The notes beneath the pieces are model-generated. The model saw only the letters and a program-made list of their open reading frames with translations, did no database searches and was not told the DNA's origin. Shown piece after piece: positions 49,285 through 61,299 of a DNA stretch of 64,000 nucleotides. Within the stretch, counting starts at the first letter, position 1, and every line of letters starts with the position of its first letter. Source of the stretch: Anisus vortex (Eukaryota; Mollusca; Gastropoda; Planorbidae); the NCBI GenBank assembly GCA_949126835.1, contig OX421495.1, positions 5,596,011-5,660,010 of the forward strand. Direction: 5' to 3'. Made by a program: the position numbers and the translations under genes.

Positions 49285-49785
49285 TGTACGTTTTGTAAGG
49301 CTGTCCAAACAAAATAATAATTGTGTCGCCAACGTTGCGTATTATAATTTTATAAATTTGTATGGCTCTGCCCCTGGATAATATTTTTAATTTGAGCGCA
49401 GGAGAAGGATGACCGAGTCGGCAGCGCCATCGGCTGGCGCACCGAAGATCCTGGGTTCGAATCCTGGCTAGGATTTTTTTTCCCCCGAGTCTGGAGGGTG
49501 TCCTCTGAGTCTCACAGCTCTGACACGGTACCTGGCATTAGATGGGGTAAAGTAAAGGCGGTTGGGTATATTGCTGGCCACACACCCCCTAGTATGCCGT
49601 GGCCACATAAACTGGTGAACGCTGCTTCACTGGCCCTGTGATCAGTTTGGTCCGACGGGTACTTTACTTAATCTACGTTTTGTTAGGCTGTCCAAACCAA
49701 ATAATAAGTGTGTAGCCTACGCTACATATAAATATGTATGACACAGACAATATTTTAAAATTTAAGCGTAGGAGAACAATTTTAG
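49285..49785. repeat. ~110-bp direct duplication flanking a SINE
   Basis: ACGTTTTGTAAGGCTGTCCA through AGCGCAGGAGAA (about 49,290-49,405) is repeated, diverged, at about 49,675-49,785 (ACGTTTTGTTAGGCTGTCCA through AGCGTAGGAGAA). The SINE occupies the space between. Confidence 0.85.
49406..49672 (+). mobile_element. tRNA-derived SINE (family 1), full length with tail
   Basis: Head ATGACCGAGTCGGCAGCG with GGGTTCGAATCCTGG, full body, end GTTTGGTCCGACGGGTACTT then TACTT. A roughly 110-bp sequence is duplicated on either side of it. Confidence 0.88.
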
Positions 49786-50214
49786 CTATTTACGATCTTT
49801 TATTTCCATTAGCAACCCGACCAACCCCGAATTGCTGGGAAAAGTGTGTGTGTTGGGTGTGTGGGATGGGAGGGGGGGTCATAAGCAGCACATTTAAGAA
49901 TACACATTAACTTCATATGTTATTATGCGTGTGTGTGTGTGGTAACTATTTTTTCATCGCAGGTTAGAAATGGCGTATTGCGCAAACTAGTGGTGGAAAG
50001 AGAGAACGTGGGGAAAGGGAGAAGCTAGATTTATGTACTCGGGAATGTGGGGAGGGAGGGAGGCACAATATGAGCAAATGTTGAGAAATATCATCAGGTG
50101 CCATAAAAGGATTTCATGGGATGGCCTAAATTTCATCAATAATTCCTACTGGTTAGATTTCACTTAGACAAATCTAAATGATTTCACTGGATAGCTTAGT
50201 TTTCATGAATAAAA

Positions 50215-50710
50215 AATGAAGTACCCGCCGGACCAAATTGGTCATAGGGCCGGTGAAGCAGCGTACACCAGTTTCTGTGGCCACGGCATACTAGGAACAG
50301 GGGCGAAGCCAGAAGAATTTTTTTCCGGGGGTTGGGGGGGCTGAACTTTTGTTTGGCAAACATTTACCAAATTCCAAGAGGGAGGGGCTGAACTTTCGCA
50401 TTAAAAACATTTAGCCTACTAAATTTTTAGCGAATTTAGTACATATTTAAACAAACAACTGTTGCAAAACATATTTTTCACTAATTCCAGGGGGGGGGCT
50501 TAGCCCCCTCAGCCCCCCTGTGGCTTCGCCCCTGCTAAGGGGACGTGTGGCTAGCACAATGCCCAGCCGCCTTTACTTTACCCCCAACTAATGTCAGGTA
50601 CGGTACCAATCAGAGATGGGTAGACTCAGGGACACCCTCGAACCCCGGGTCAAAAATCCAAACCTTTACCAGGATTCGGCCCTTCGGTAAGCTGCCGCTC
50701 GGCCAGCGTA
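50215..50710 (-). mobile_element. tRNA-derived SINE (family 1) split by a MITE
   Basis: 3' half at 50,215-50,297 and 5' half at 50,535-50,710; the two halves join across the nested 237-bp MITE. Confidence 0.85.
50298..50534. mobile_element. hAT-like MITE nested in a SINE (237 bp)
   Basis: Inverted ends are CAGGGGCGAAGCCAGA and, inward from the right, CAGGGGCGAAGCCACAGG. It splits a minus-strand SINE copy between CTAGGAA and CTAAGGG, an imperfect target duplication. Confidence 0.85.
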
Positions 50711-52699
50711 TCCCTTTTCTATTAATAAACCAACTGATAATATTTCAAATAATTTTAACATATTGAGAATGTAATAAAACTGCTATACATTGAATACGGT
50801 ACTATTATTGAAATGTTAATGATAATGCAATAGTAAATATATATTAAAAAAATCCGTGTAAATTTTATATTTATCTTAATACATCAATGATTTTGATTTT
50901 AAATTTTACTTGTTTGAGATAAATTTTATTTCATCCATAATAAACCTATATGTTGAATATGAGGTTAATTAATGATTGTGCAAAGCAGTTTCCTTATAAT
51001 AATGCGCTTTAATTTGTTCAAGCAGTGTCACGTGGTTCGATAATATGTTCGTTTTCAAATGTGTCTACGCATGAATATATTACCTAATAGGTACATCGCT
51101 TATCTGGGAAGGCCACGACTGTTTAGCACTAGGTAATTCGTGACCGAATATCACACACCAACCCAACAGAAAGATACTTCCCACCCAGCTTTATGACTAT
51201 TCTAACTGGACATGGCCTTTTCCAGCCAACATCACGACTCACGACTATATCAAGGCCAAGTGTTAGCGCAGGGTTACTGAAAACAAAATGAAAGAGACAC
51301 GACACGCCCTACATTAGGTCACAGCATCTGTGACCTTCACCCCTTTGGAGTACAAGGTGGCTAGATTTGACCCAGGGCACCTTTACCGCTAGATTGAGGG
51401 GTTGAGGGGGGGGGGAGTTGAGAGAATTCCAAATACGATTTACGAAGTTTGTTTACAACTCTATAAACATCGCAATGACGCAATCGTAACTCGGAAACGC
51501 AAGGAAAAATTCACAAGGAAATTAACCCTTCCTGTACCGACCTACTTTCTATCTATGATCTTCAGTCCCGCTATATACGCGCCCGGGACTGTAAGGGTTA
51601 AAGGAGACAAGTGATGAAAGAGCTATTAGGAACTATAGAGCTAAAAACTATTGACAATTGACATTGTTGCGATCAATAGTACAGATATCTCAGTGCACAT
51701 ACGACACCCATGATAAAAAGGCCGATTCGCTGCTTCTAAAAATAGCCTTAGGATGCTGGTTAAAAGAGCAGGGTGTGGCAGTCAATCGCAGATGAACTGA
51801 ACGTGATGTCAAAGGGCGGGGAGTTTAACGGGGCTGCAGTTTCCAACGCGAGCAGATTTTTTTTTTTTTGGAGCCGGGGGAGGGTGGGGAAAGCTGATGG
51901 GTGAAGGCAGTTGGGAAGGGGGGGGGGTTGCACGAAGCTCCACAAGCTCATCACGACAGCGTGACTGCGACACACCCCGTGGCGGTGGGGTTAGAGGGGG
52001 TGGAAGGAGAGGGGAAACCCCAAGAAAAGTCTGATTAGACGCTCGCCGTATCACTTGCGCGCCTGTGTGTGTGTGTGTGTGTGTGTGTATCTGATCATGC
52101 TGTTGCACAATCGCCCCTAGTCTCATCATCAAGCTGATAAGAATCTTTAAAAAAAAAAAAAAAGAAACGACAACAACAAATAAGAAAAAAAACAAAAATG
52201 ATGAGATAACGACGGTTGTCACGGGCAACATTGATACGAATGACCACGAAGGATTGCACGGAAGAGAGACAGAGAGAGAGAGACATGAGAGAGATCGAGT
52301 GCCTCCACTTTAGCATCCCAGCACTCCTTCAATCAGGGTATCAATACGGTGCGTGGGGACAGATAAGGAAAAACTCAGCAATGCTCAACAACGCAAGGAA
52401 AACAACAACATCTAGAACACGAGCCTCGCTTCTTTTCAAACAGCTAGCTTGGAGTCTTATGAGTAGGGTAGGGGGCGTATGGGAGCGGGGGCGGAACTGA
52501 TAAAATCACACACAAAAAAACAACAAACATTCTATCTGTGTCACGAGTCACAAGTGTTACAAAAGGAATCTGGAGCAGCAACGTTTCTCAAAATGTGCCA
52601 AAAATACAATGCTAGAAAGTATACTTTTCTTAGAAGTTTACAGACGTTCCTCCTTCTGGAGAGAAGTGTGCATGATTTACCTATTTATCTAGTAGTTGT
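50711..52699. other. No gene seen; one piggyBac-like MITE inside
   Basis: AT-rich to about 51,000, then mixed, with (GT)n at 52,066-52,088 and A-runs near 52,150. Open frames are short and without motifs. Confidence 0.5.
51526..51597. mobile_element. piggyBac-like MITE flanked by TTAA (72 bp)
   Basis: Inverted ends CCCTTCCTGTACCG and, inward from the right, CCCTTACAGTCCCG, flanked on both sides by TTAA (51,522-51,525 and 51,598-51,601). TTAA duplications and CCCTT-type ends are characteristic of piggyBac elements. A near-identical copy lies at 60.64 kb. Confidence 0.85.
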
Positions 52700-52772
52700 G
52701 TCTTTGACTATGACTGCCTTTATTGTACTTATGTACTATGTGGCAAAAAAAAAAGATCTATATTGTTCATTG
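52700..52772 (+). mobile_element. LINE 3' tail, second copy
   Basis: TTTGACTATGACTGCCTTTA, TTGTACTTATGTACTATGTG and the ATATTGTTCATTG end match the last 70 bases of the LINE at 41.5-43.4 kb with small differences. Only the extreme 3' end is present. Confidence 0.82.
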
Positions 52773-53089
52773 TGCTTTGTACTAGATAAAATAGTATTAC
52801 GTCCTGCATGGGCGGCACGGATTGGACGGCTGCATGGATGGCACACGGGTCGGGATGTCAACAACCGCAGAACTCACTTTATCACAGGGCGTCCCATGCA
52901 TGCACGTTAGAAGGAAATAACCCAGACTAGTACTTTGTTGTTTTTTTTTTGGAATAGAGGAAACACGAAGTTTGACTCGAAAATGGTTGCACGCGGTATA
53001 GCCCAATAGCACAGTAGATAAATTGATTGACCCTAAGATAATGGTAGCGAAGATAACAAGACTCAGTGATGACCGTTGATAAATCAAAA

Positions 53090-53515
53090 CTTTGTCTTGC
53101 TGACCAATGGATAGATAAAATGAAAACATTGTGTAAATTGACCAATGGATAGATAAATCAAAACATTGTGTAAATTGACCAATGGATAGATAAATGAAAA
53201 CATTGTGTAAATTGACCAATGGATAGATAAATCAAAACATTGTGTAAATTGACCAATGGATAGATAAATGAAAACATTGTGTAAATTGACCAATGGATAG
53301 ATAAATGAAAACATTGTGTAAATTGACCAATGGATAGATAAATCAAAACATTGTGTAAATTGACCAATGGATAGATAAATGAAAACTTTGTGTAAATTGA
53401 CCAATGGATAGATAAATGAAAACATTGTGTAAATTGACCAATGGATAGATAAATCAAAACATTGTGTAAATTGACCAATGGATAGATAAATGAAAACTTT
53501 GTCATTTACTGCTGT
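53090..53515. repeat. 37-bp minisatellite, about 11 copies plus diverged tail
   Basis: The unit has TTGACCAATGGATAGATAAA, then TGAAAACATTGTGTAAA or TCAAAACATTGTGTAAA. Diverged copies continue to about 53,690. Overlapping minus-strand frames are repeat translations. Confidence 0.93.
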
Positions 53516-54184
53516 ATAGATTAATCAAAACTTTGTCATTGACTGATGCGTAGATAAATCAAGACTTTGTGTAATTGATCAATGCGTAGAACGGTAGATA
53601 AATCAAAACTTTACGTTGTTTACCAACGGCTTGGCCAAATCCGAAAACTCTTTTTTGTGTATGTAAACCAACGCGCAGATAAATGAAATATATTATCATT
53701 TTGTTGTTACTGTCCAAGCATCTGATAACTTGAGAAACATAAATCTGTAAACACATCTTTTATACCCGTGAATCGACCACCAGCCTTTTGTGCGCACGGG
53801 GGATTGTGGGTCAATCTCCCCCACCCCCACCATTGCCTAACGATACAATGCCCCGCCCAACACTGATCAATCTATCGCCTGGGTGCAAATTACAATACAA
53901 GAAAGCATTGATCCGGCAGACACAAATAAAGGTTTCTTTGGGGAGGGGCGGGGCGGATTGAGACGAGGACGGGACGTTAATCTTAAGAACACAGATGGTA
54001 ACACTGATTATTGATGACTTGGCGGCGGGTCTTTGTGACCTGAGGCCTGAGACGTAAAGTTACACACATTCCGGCGATTGGGCGTCCATACGCAAATCGA
54101 TAACGCCCCACACACCCTATCGAGATCAAGGTCATGGGAATTATATGCCACACACACAGAGATGTGAAGGTGAAAGCTCGGGCC

Positions 54185-54255
54185 ACGGATGAGCGTAGAA
54201 AACAATAATGTTCTTTATAGAAGGAGCGTCTGTAATATACAAGATAAGATAAGAA
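54185..54255 (+). mobile_element. LINE 3' terminus (TAAGA-tail family)
   Basis: GATGAGCGTAGAAAACAATA, TATAGAAGGAGCGTCTGTAA and a TAAGATAAGA tail match the family terminus. Confidence 0.78.
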
Positions 54256-54694
54256 AGCCTTTGGTTATTTCTCCCCCCCCCCCCCCATCCAGCAGATATT
54301 CCATATGTGGTAACGCTTTTTTTTTTTCAGATGAAGAACATACTAATCGGAAACAGTGAGAGACCCTAAAGCGCTGTTACCAGAACCCCCAAAAACAAAG
54401 GAAGAAACTGTGAGCTGTTTTGGACAAGAAAATGAAACATCTCCAAATAAAATTGTAAAGGCGAGATGGGCAAATAATTAAGAAGAAGAGAACATTGAAA
54501 ATTGCGTTCATTGGTCAACGTTTAGGTGGGAAGTAATGCGTAAGTAAGTAAATTAGAGCAGAAAGAAAAGCAGCAGAAATATGAATAGCATGATGGAACT
54601 GCCAGAAGCCCAAACATCTTGACCAACCAAGGCCATCTGGGCCGCTAAGTGGCCTAATAGAGACTGCGAGCATTGGGGATGACGTTTAATTATA

Positions 54695-54925
54695 CGGGGT
54701 ACGGTGGCCTAGCGGCAGCGCGTTCAGCCTGTCGTTCAGAGGATCCTGGGTTTGATTTGTGGTAAAGGCTAGGACTTGTTCCCAGGTGTTGGGTGTGTAT
54801 CTCAGCTTTTATGAGTCCCTGACATTAGTTGGGGATAAATAAAGCGCCTAGGCATCTCGCTGGCCACACATTCCCGTGAGCACAGAAGATTTCGAACGAC
54901 GCTTCACTTGATCAAACTGTCTCGA
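54695..54925 (+). mobile_element. tRNA-derived SINE (family 1), diverged
   Basis: Head ACGGTGGCCTAGCGGCAGCG, body TGACATTAGTTGGGGATAAA, degraded 3' end near TCAAACTGTCTCGAAGGG. Confidence 0.8.
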
Positions 54926-55761
54926 AGGGATAATTACTACAATGCTTATAGTATGGGGCATACCATGGGATTGTGTGGCTCACTAAACGCTCTCAAAATT
55001 CCCCCGTCGCAATTCGGCAGATTTAAACGAAGTATCTCCGGGACAACAAACAACAAAAAAACCTTTACAACGTGAACACCAACCGCTTCCAATCCACTAA
55101 ATGCCATGCGTGTTAGTTGTTGACGAGCCAGCGGTTTTAAATTCTAGACAACAAAAACATACACAAAAAAATCCCAGACACCGCCGAGAAGTATTGCCAT
55201 CGAAATCTATCGCGCGTGTTTGAAATTCCCAGAAAATAACGAGGCTCTGTATTTTGCCCAAGGGAACAAAAAGAGATTCCAACCCAGTAGAAGGACGGTC
55301 GGTGAAATCGGATTGAATCTCGTCTTAAATGTGCGTAGACGTCATTGTTGCTGTTGTTTTTAATTGCACCAACGGAAATGTTGACATTGGCTCTTTTTAC
55401 TTTATATATTTTGTTTGTTTTTCCTATCAACCAACTATCAACACAATTCAATGTCCGACTCGTTTCTGCGATGGCCGTAGTCAACCCGTGGCATTTGAAC
55501 TGTTCCAGTTCTGTCAACAGTAACAGCCTTGCTTTCCGGTCTTCTTTGTAATGGGCAATGATGGATCTATGGCTATTCCCACCAAATACTTTGTTCGGAT
55601 AATCACGCCACCCATTTGGACCTTACATTACTCCCATTGCAGTGTGTGGTAGCCTACCCAGGTTAAATTATGGGATCATTTTCGGAAGTAGAAGAAGGGC
55701 ATTGTTCTCCTTTTTACCAAGTCTGCAGCACGGGACTTAGCGGCAGCGCGATCAACTAACA

Positions 55762-57511
55762 CAGGGGTTCGGCAACCTAAGACACGCGTGCCAAACTTGG
55801 CAATTGTCAATGACACGCGAGAGATCTCCAAGAGATGTTTTTTATGGATACAAAAAATACATTTTCCGGTTTTGAATGAGGAAAACTGACTGTTGAAGCC
55901 GCTGTTTCTGAATCATATTGCGACTCATTTCCGTGAGCTGAATGTACATTTACAAGGACCACTGGACTGGATTTGGATTGAAATTGGACATATCTTGCCT
56001 TGAAATCCATTTCAAAACATTTAACTACATGTTACACGTATATCCCTATATTATGGCATATATTAAGGTAGATAGTTGGGCTATTTCAGAAGTACATCGA
56101 AGCACTCAATGCGGAGTTTTCAAATCAAAAGCAAGACTTTCAAATTGATGGACTCATTTTTTCATACCACATCAAGCCTAACTGGTTTGATATTACTAGT
56201 CTACAACCTTCCTAGATGTAGATCTTTTTTTTTTAAAGTGGAGAAATGTTGGCGATTTTTAAATGCAGCAAGTTGAATTTTAAACATTTAATAAATGGTA
56301 ATCAGAAATGATGTGCCCGTTTGCGGAAACAATTCTGGAAGGAAGATGCTTAGGAAAGTCATCTGCTATTCTCAACTGCTAGGCATTCGCTCTTTTTTAC
56401 TTTCAGCTTTTGGTTCAACTTACACGTGTGAACAGATTTTATCGCACATGAAAGCTGTTTTAAGCATACACTTGACCGCTCATTATTTGATACAGACTGA
56501 TTACATTTAAAAGAGTGTTTATGCTCATCTTCTTTATTTAAACATAACTATAAGTAATTCTAAAACAAATTTTTTGAAGCCTATTATTAATTTAATAAAT
56601 ATTAGAGAATTATTTAATAGCACCATATTATGTAATTTCAAATATAAACTCCTTAAATGGATAAACAATTAATGTATGAAATATTTATGTACAACTGTTT
56701 AACATAAATTATTTAAATCTTCTAATAATTAATGAATACCATAACGTTGGATTATATAAAGATTATTACAAAACATAACTTGTTTGGCATCACTATAGAA
56801 TCAAACGTGAACACGTTTTTTAATTAAAGGGAGGTAATTATCCCGTTATTTTTGCGCTTATATTTCTAATAATGTTTTTTTTTCCTTTCATAAAAAAATA
56901 AATAGCTTTCAATAGCCTATATAACTTTAGAATTATCAAACTGTAAAAAGTATTTGAAAATTAAACAAATATCTATGGCTAAGAATTTATATGTATATTT
57001 TTTAACATTACATTAACTACCCAGTTTGTATGCTTACTGCATATCTATTCCGCTTAACGACATTAATTTGCATTGTCTATGGCATGAACTAAAACACATT
57101 AAAGGACAACTCAGTTAAACTGAGATCAATTATAATTATTAAATAATTAATATTAGTAGGTGTTAGATCATCATCTTGGCTAACAAACGATTATGTTTAG
57201 ACAATAATTACATATTGTGAAAGTTTAGTAATAAAATATTGTATTAGATATAAATGCAAATAACAAGGATGATAATCACAAACACGTTATTTTTGTATTA
57301 AATATAAAACGCTTTAACGATTTTCTCTATAAATAATAAAATAATCTCCTTTGCTTTTTGGCCTTGGTCTTGCTACAGAGTAAATTAATTGTCCCATAAA
57401 AATAGTTTTTAAAAAGTATAATAGAGTAGGTTGACTTTTAGGCTGTCGGCACGCTGATTTATTTAGAAATGCTAGTTTGGCACACTGTTCGCAAAAGGTT
57501 GCCGACCCCTG
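55762..57511 (+). mobile_element. hAT transposon, degraded (1,750 bp), inserted in a SINE
   Basis: Ends are CAGGGGTTCGGCAACCTAAG and, inward from the right, CAGGGGTCGGCAACCTTTTG. Flanks are AACTAACA and AACTAGCG (6 of 8), and the two flanks are consecutive parts of one SINE copy, confirming the boundaries. A transposase remnant near 56,295-56,510 reads SAFGSTYTCEQILSHMK (hAT dimerisation region). The AT-rich 3' third matches the element at 16.5 kb, although the outer termini resemble the small MITEs. Confidence 0.88.
56295..56510 (+). pseudogene. hAT transposase C-terminal remnant
   Basis: A 71-codon open piece has LLSAFGSTYTCEQILSHMK in the second half, the conserved C-terminal hAT motif. 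It lacks the RNase H-like catalytic region and has no open continuation upstream. Confidence 0.85.
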
Positions 57512-57784
57512 AACTAGCGTACTGAAAGTGCGGGGTTCGAATCCTGGTGAACGCTAGAATTTGTTTCCTGGTCTGGAGGGTGTCCCTTAGTCTACCCAGC
57601 CCTGAAAAGTACATGACTTTAGTTAAGGTAAAGTAAAACCGGCTGGGCATTGTGCTGGTCACACTGTCCCTTAGAATGTTGCGGCACAGAAACAGGTGAA
57701 CGCTCTGCTGCTTCACCGGCCATATGGATCAATCTGGTCCGAAGGGATACTCTACTTTACTGATGGTTATCTGACATGTGTACA

Positions 57785-57906
57785 GTCGTATCTAGCATTA
57801 GTTGGGGCAAAGTAAACGCTGCTGTGTATTGTGCTGACCACATAATCCCCTAATATACATTTTTTTAAAAGCTGCTTCAGAGCCCTATAGATCAGTATTT
57901 GGTCTG
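57785..57906 (+). mobile_element. SINE family 1, 3' fragment
   Basis: TAGCATTAGTTGGGGCAAAG, ATTGTGCTGACCACATAATC and a final GTATTTGGTCTGA follow directly after another copy. Confidence 0.72.
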
Positions 57907-58344
57907 ACTAACATTACTACCTCACGATTGCTGCAGATCAACTTTCTGAGCGTGTCTTTAAAAAAAAAATGACGATGATCATCGAATTATAAAAGCCTTG
58001 ATTAGTTTAAAAGAAGTACCCATTACTGTTAATATAATATCTCAGTGATATTATCTGATTAACTAACTCTTCTTGGTCCATCGTTCAAGTCTAAACTTGC
58101 ACTTTGATGGGGCTTTTAAATGAGGTTAAGTTGTTGGTTTTCCTCTAATAGTTTGCTACTTTTTTTTATATATTTGTTTTTACAAGAAATTGCAATATCT
58201 TGTCCATCTGAAACTCTTTTATATTTCAGATAGATCGATTCAGTTGGCTAAGGTAAAACTACAAACTAAAGTAATAAGAAAGTAGATCAATGAAATAGAA
58301 CTTGGCATACTAACATGAAATAAATGTATGGAATTTATAAGATA

Positions 58345-58572
58345 TCTTATATCTTATACATTACAGATGTTCATTCTCTAAAGAAGATTATTGCGTCCTA
58401 CGCTACTCCGTGGTCCGAGTCTAGTCTTGCATTTTTATTAATGTTTTAAAAATGATGTTAAGTTACTGGTTTGTTCAGGCAGCCCATTCCATGCCCGGAA
58501 GAGAGAGAGAGTACTTATAATTTATATGCATTTGTTCTCACATAAGGGATAAGGATATATTCCTATAAATGA
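58345..58572 (-). mobile_element. LINE 3'-end fragment (TAAGA-tail family)
   Basis: The plus strand begins ATCTTATATCTTATACATTA and continues with the family complement through CAGGCAGCCCATTCCATGCC. Confidence 0.83.
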
Positions 58573-58989
58573 ACAGTGGGGCTTCTCAGAACTGTTTCAC
58601 CAGTGCTTAGATTTAGCGCACTCGTGTGTCGGATGTCACACTGAACGAGTGGAGCACGAGTGCTGAAAATACGGCGTCATTTGTCTGACCGAAACCGAAC
58701 TTAGGTGAACTCTTTTCTTTTTACCGTTCGTTCTTCCAGACGTTGATGTGTACCGGCGGCAGTGTTGTTTAACACGCGACCAGGCAGACATAGAAAAAAA
58801 TGCTGATTCCACACACAAGACCTGCGGTTTGTCAGAGGGGACTAGACTTGGCGTGTCGATCTGGTCAGTAGTGAATTGATGGAAGTTACGAAGGTATTGG
58901 GTCGCCAGAAGGACAGGGGGAAAAATGGGGAGATACATAAATAGTTATAATATGATAGGAAGATTTTAACATGAGAAGATAGATAGAAA

Positions 58990-59186
58990 AAAGAGTAAAG
59001 TATCGGGGCCAGGGAATCTGCGTTTATGGCCACAGCATACTAGGGAATTGTGTGGCCAGTACAATGTAAGGTACCCATCGGAGCTAGGTAAACTCAGGGA
59101 CACTCTCCAGACCCGAGAACAAAATCTAACCATCACTAGGATTCGAACCCAGGACCTTCGGTACGCCAGCCGAACAGTACTGATTT
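58990..59186 (-). mobile_element. SINE family 1, internally deleted copy
   Basis: Complement of the family with AGAGTAAAGTATCGGGGCCA at the 3' end and ATTCGAACCCAGGACCTTCG in the head; the region between the ACAATG and GGTACC blocks is shortened. Confidence 0.8.
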
Positions 59187-60182
59187 GATAGGAACACGGA
59201 TAAATATATAGATAAATAGGTAGATATATATAATATTAATATGTAGGCCTAAATTATATATAGATAAAATACATATTTAATAATAATAATATATAGATAT
59301 GCCTACTAAATTAATATGGATACAAATATAAATATAGATGTAAAAATTTAAAGATATCGATAAAACCAGAGGTATAGATTTACACAAACATAGCTATAGA
59401 CTATTATGTGTGTAGTCGAGAGCGATCGATACAAGCGAAATAAAAATAGATTTGAAAGAGAGAAACGGGAGGGTGTGTCTTGCTAAGAGAATCGATACCA
59501 AGATTTGCAGCCGGCACGGGGGCGCGTGATGCTGGAAAGGGAAATAATCGACTACCCTGATTTGCATGACGGACACGCCGTGGGATTCAAGGCAGCCGAT
59601 TCTTCGATTATCACACCCTAACCCTTCTCTACACAGACGCACACACACACCCGGGAGTTGTATAATCCGAGCCGCGGCGGCTAAGCAAACAGCGGCGGCG
59701 CGAGACCCAGAGAAGGATGAGTGGGGGTGGAGGAGGGGGAAGGCGAAACTGAGAGCGGATTAGTATTAAGTCGAGCCCAACAAAGTAACAGTACCCTATC
59801 GGCGGCGAAGAATCCAGTAGAAGTCAGGGGTATTAGCGAGAGATGATGAAAGAATAAAAAAAAAAACAGAGAAAATTAAGTATGCCTACAGAAAGAGAGA
59901 CGATGGGGTGGGGTGATTGGAGAGAGAGAGAGTGAGAGAGAGAGATGGACAGAGCGAGAAAGAGTGGGGGCATATTCAAACAAAGTGAGGCAAACATTCC
60001 AAGACTCTTGACTCCCGAGAAACACCCAGAAGCGATGTTACGGCATTTAGCGTTCCAGACAGACTGTCCTCAACAACTGCCCATGCATGCTCCGGGGGGG
60101 TCCGTGTAATTTAGGAAAACTGTGCAAATGTACGGGTGACGTGGGAGCGAGTTGCTACAATGTTTGAAACTACATCTTTTTT

Positions 60183-60414
60183 TGCCGAGCGGCAGAGCGT
60201 TCGGCTGGGTCCTGGGTTCGAATCCTGGTGAAGGCTAGGATTTTTGTCCCCGAGTCCACCCAGCACTGATGGGTACCTGACTATAGTTGGGGTAACGTAA
60301 AGGCGGCTGGGCATTGTGCTGGTCACACAATCCCCGATTATGCAATGGCCAAAGCAACTGGTGAACGCTGCCTATTGATCAATTTGGTCCGACGGGTACT
60401 TTACTTATGTAAAA
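60183..60414 (+). mobile_element. tRNA-derived SINE (family 1)
   Basis: Head GCCGAGCGGCAGAGCGTTCG with GGGTTCGAATCCTGG, body, end TTGGTCCGACGGGTACTTTA then CTTA. Confidence 0.87.
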
Positions 60415-60639
60415 ACAAAAATTTAATTAAACAAACAATAAATGAATTAAACTAAATTTATCACGATCTATGTAAGTGATGAAACAGGGGAGGGCCGATA
60501 GAATATAAGTCATCAATAATTAGCATGGAATCAAATTCAAGCTCATCATATAGGGCTAATCAGAAACGAATTCATTAAACAAAGAATGATATACTGAAGC
60601 TAATCCATCAATTATGAATACACACGTAATCAATTTTAA

Positions 60640-60712
60640 CCCTTCCCGTCCCGACCTACTTCTATCTATGCTGCCTTCAGTTCCGCTATATACGCGCCCG
60701 GGACTGTAAGGG
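60640..60712. mobile_element. piggyBac-like MITE flanked by TTAA (73 bp)
   Basis: Same family as 51,526-51,597: CCCTTCCCGTCCCGACCTAC start, CGCGCCCGGGACTGTAAGGG end, TTAA on both sides (60,636-60,639 and 60,713-60,716). Confidence 0.85.
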
Positions 60713-60914
60713 TTAACTATCAAATCAATGACAAGCGAGAAAAGCCCAAATTCAGTCGTTATGGTCATCAAGCCCAGATCCACTGTGTTACATGATAGAA
60801 CAAGGAAATAATATGTGGTAGATTTCTCTAGAAAATAATCAAACATTCATTATATGTAGAGATAAAACATACAATTACAATCATTATCATTCTCTAATCA
60901 CTACTGTGAACACG

Positions 60915-61190
60915 AATATAACTATTACATTACTTTTTTCGTGGACAAGAATATAACTAATATTTTCTAGATGATAAGAATACTACTGTTACTTTTTTAG
61001 ATGACAAGAATATGGCGCATTACTTTTTTAGAGGACATAAATATATCTATTACTTTTTTAGAGGACAGGAGTATAAATATTACTATTACTTAGTTCGATG
61101 ACATGAATATAACTATTACATTACTTTTTTAGTAGACCAGAATATATCTTTAATTTTTTAGAGGACAGGAATTTAATCATTACTGTTTTT
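60915..61190. repeat. AT-rich tandem repeat of about 33-44-bp units
   Basis: Units contain TTACTTTTTTAGAGGACA, an AGAATATA part and ACTATTAC. About 8 diverged copies. Confidence 0.82.
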
Positions 61191-61299
61191 TTAGAACTAT
61201 TATACCATCTTTATCATGTTCAAGACGCCTCAAAATGAATCACTGTGATGTAGAGAACTAATATTCAGTAGGTTAAAATTTTTTGACAACAATCACTGC

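Larger units (their letters stand above)
53700..55734. other. No gene seen; LINE terminus and SINE inside
   Basis: The longest frame, minus 55,137-55,517, has no recognisable motif and no convincing splice context. Confidence 0.45.
55735..57768 (+). mobile_element. SINE family 1 copy interrupted by a hAT transposon
   Basis: The 5' head (ACTTAGCGGCAGCGCGATCA) is at 55,735-55,761 and the rest, from GGGGTTCGAATCCTGGTGAA to TGGTCCGAAGGGATACTC, is at 57,512-57,768. The hAT element lies between. Confidence 0.83.

Noticed and set aside
52797..53505. Several overlapping minus frames with YLSIGQFTQC repeats
   Set aside because: All are translations of the 37-bp minisatellite in successive frames.
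55137..55517. 126-codon minus frame as a host exon
   Set aside because: No recognisable motif, low-information composition and no compatible splice sites.
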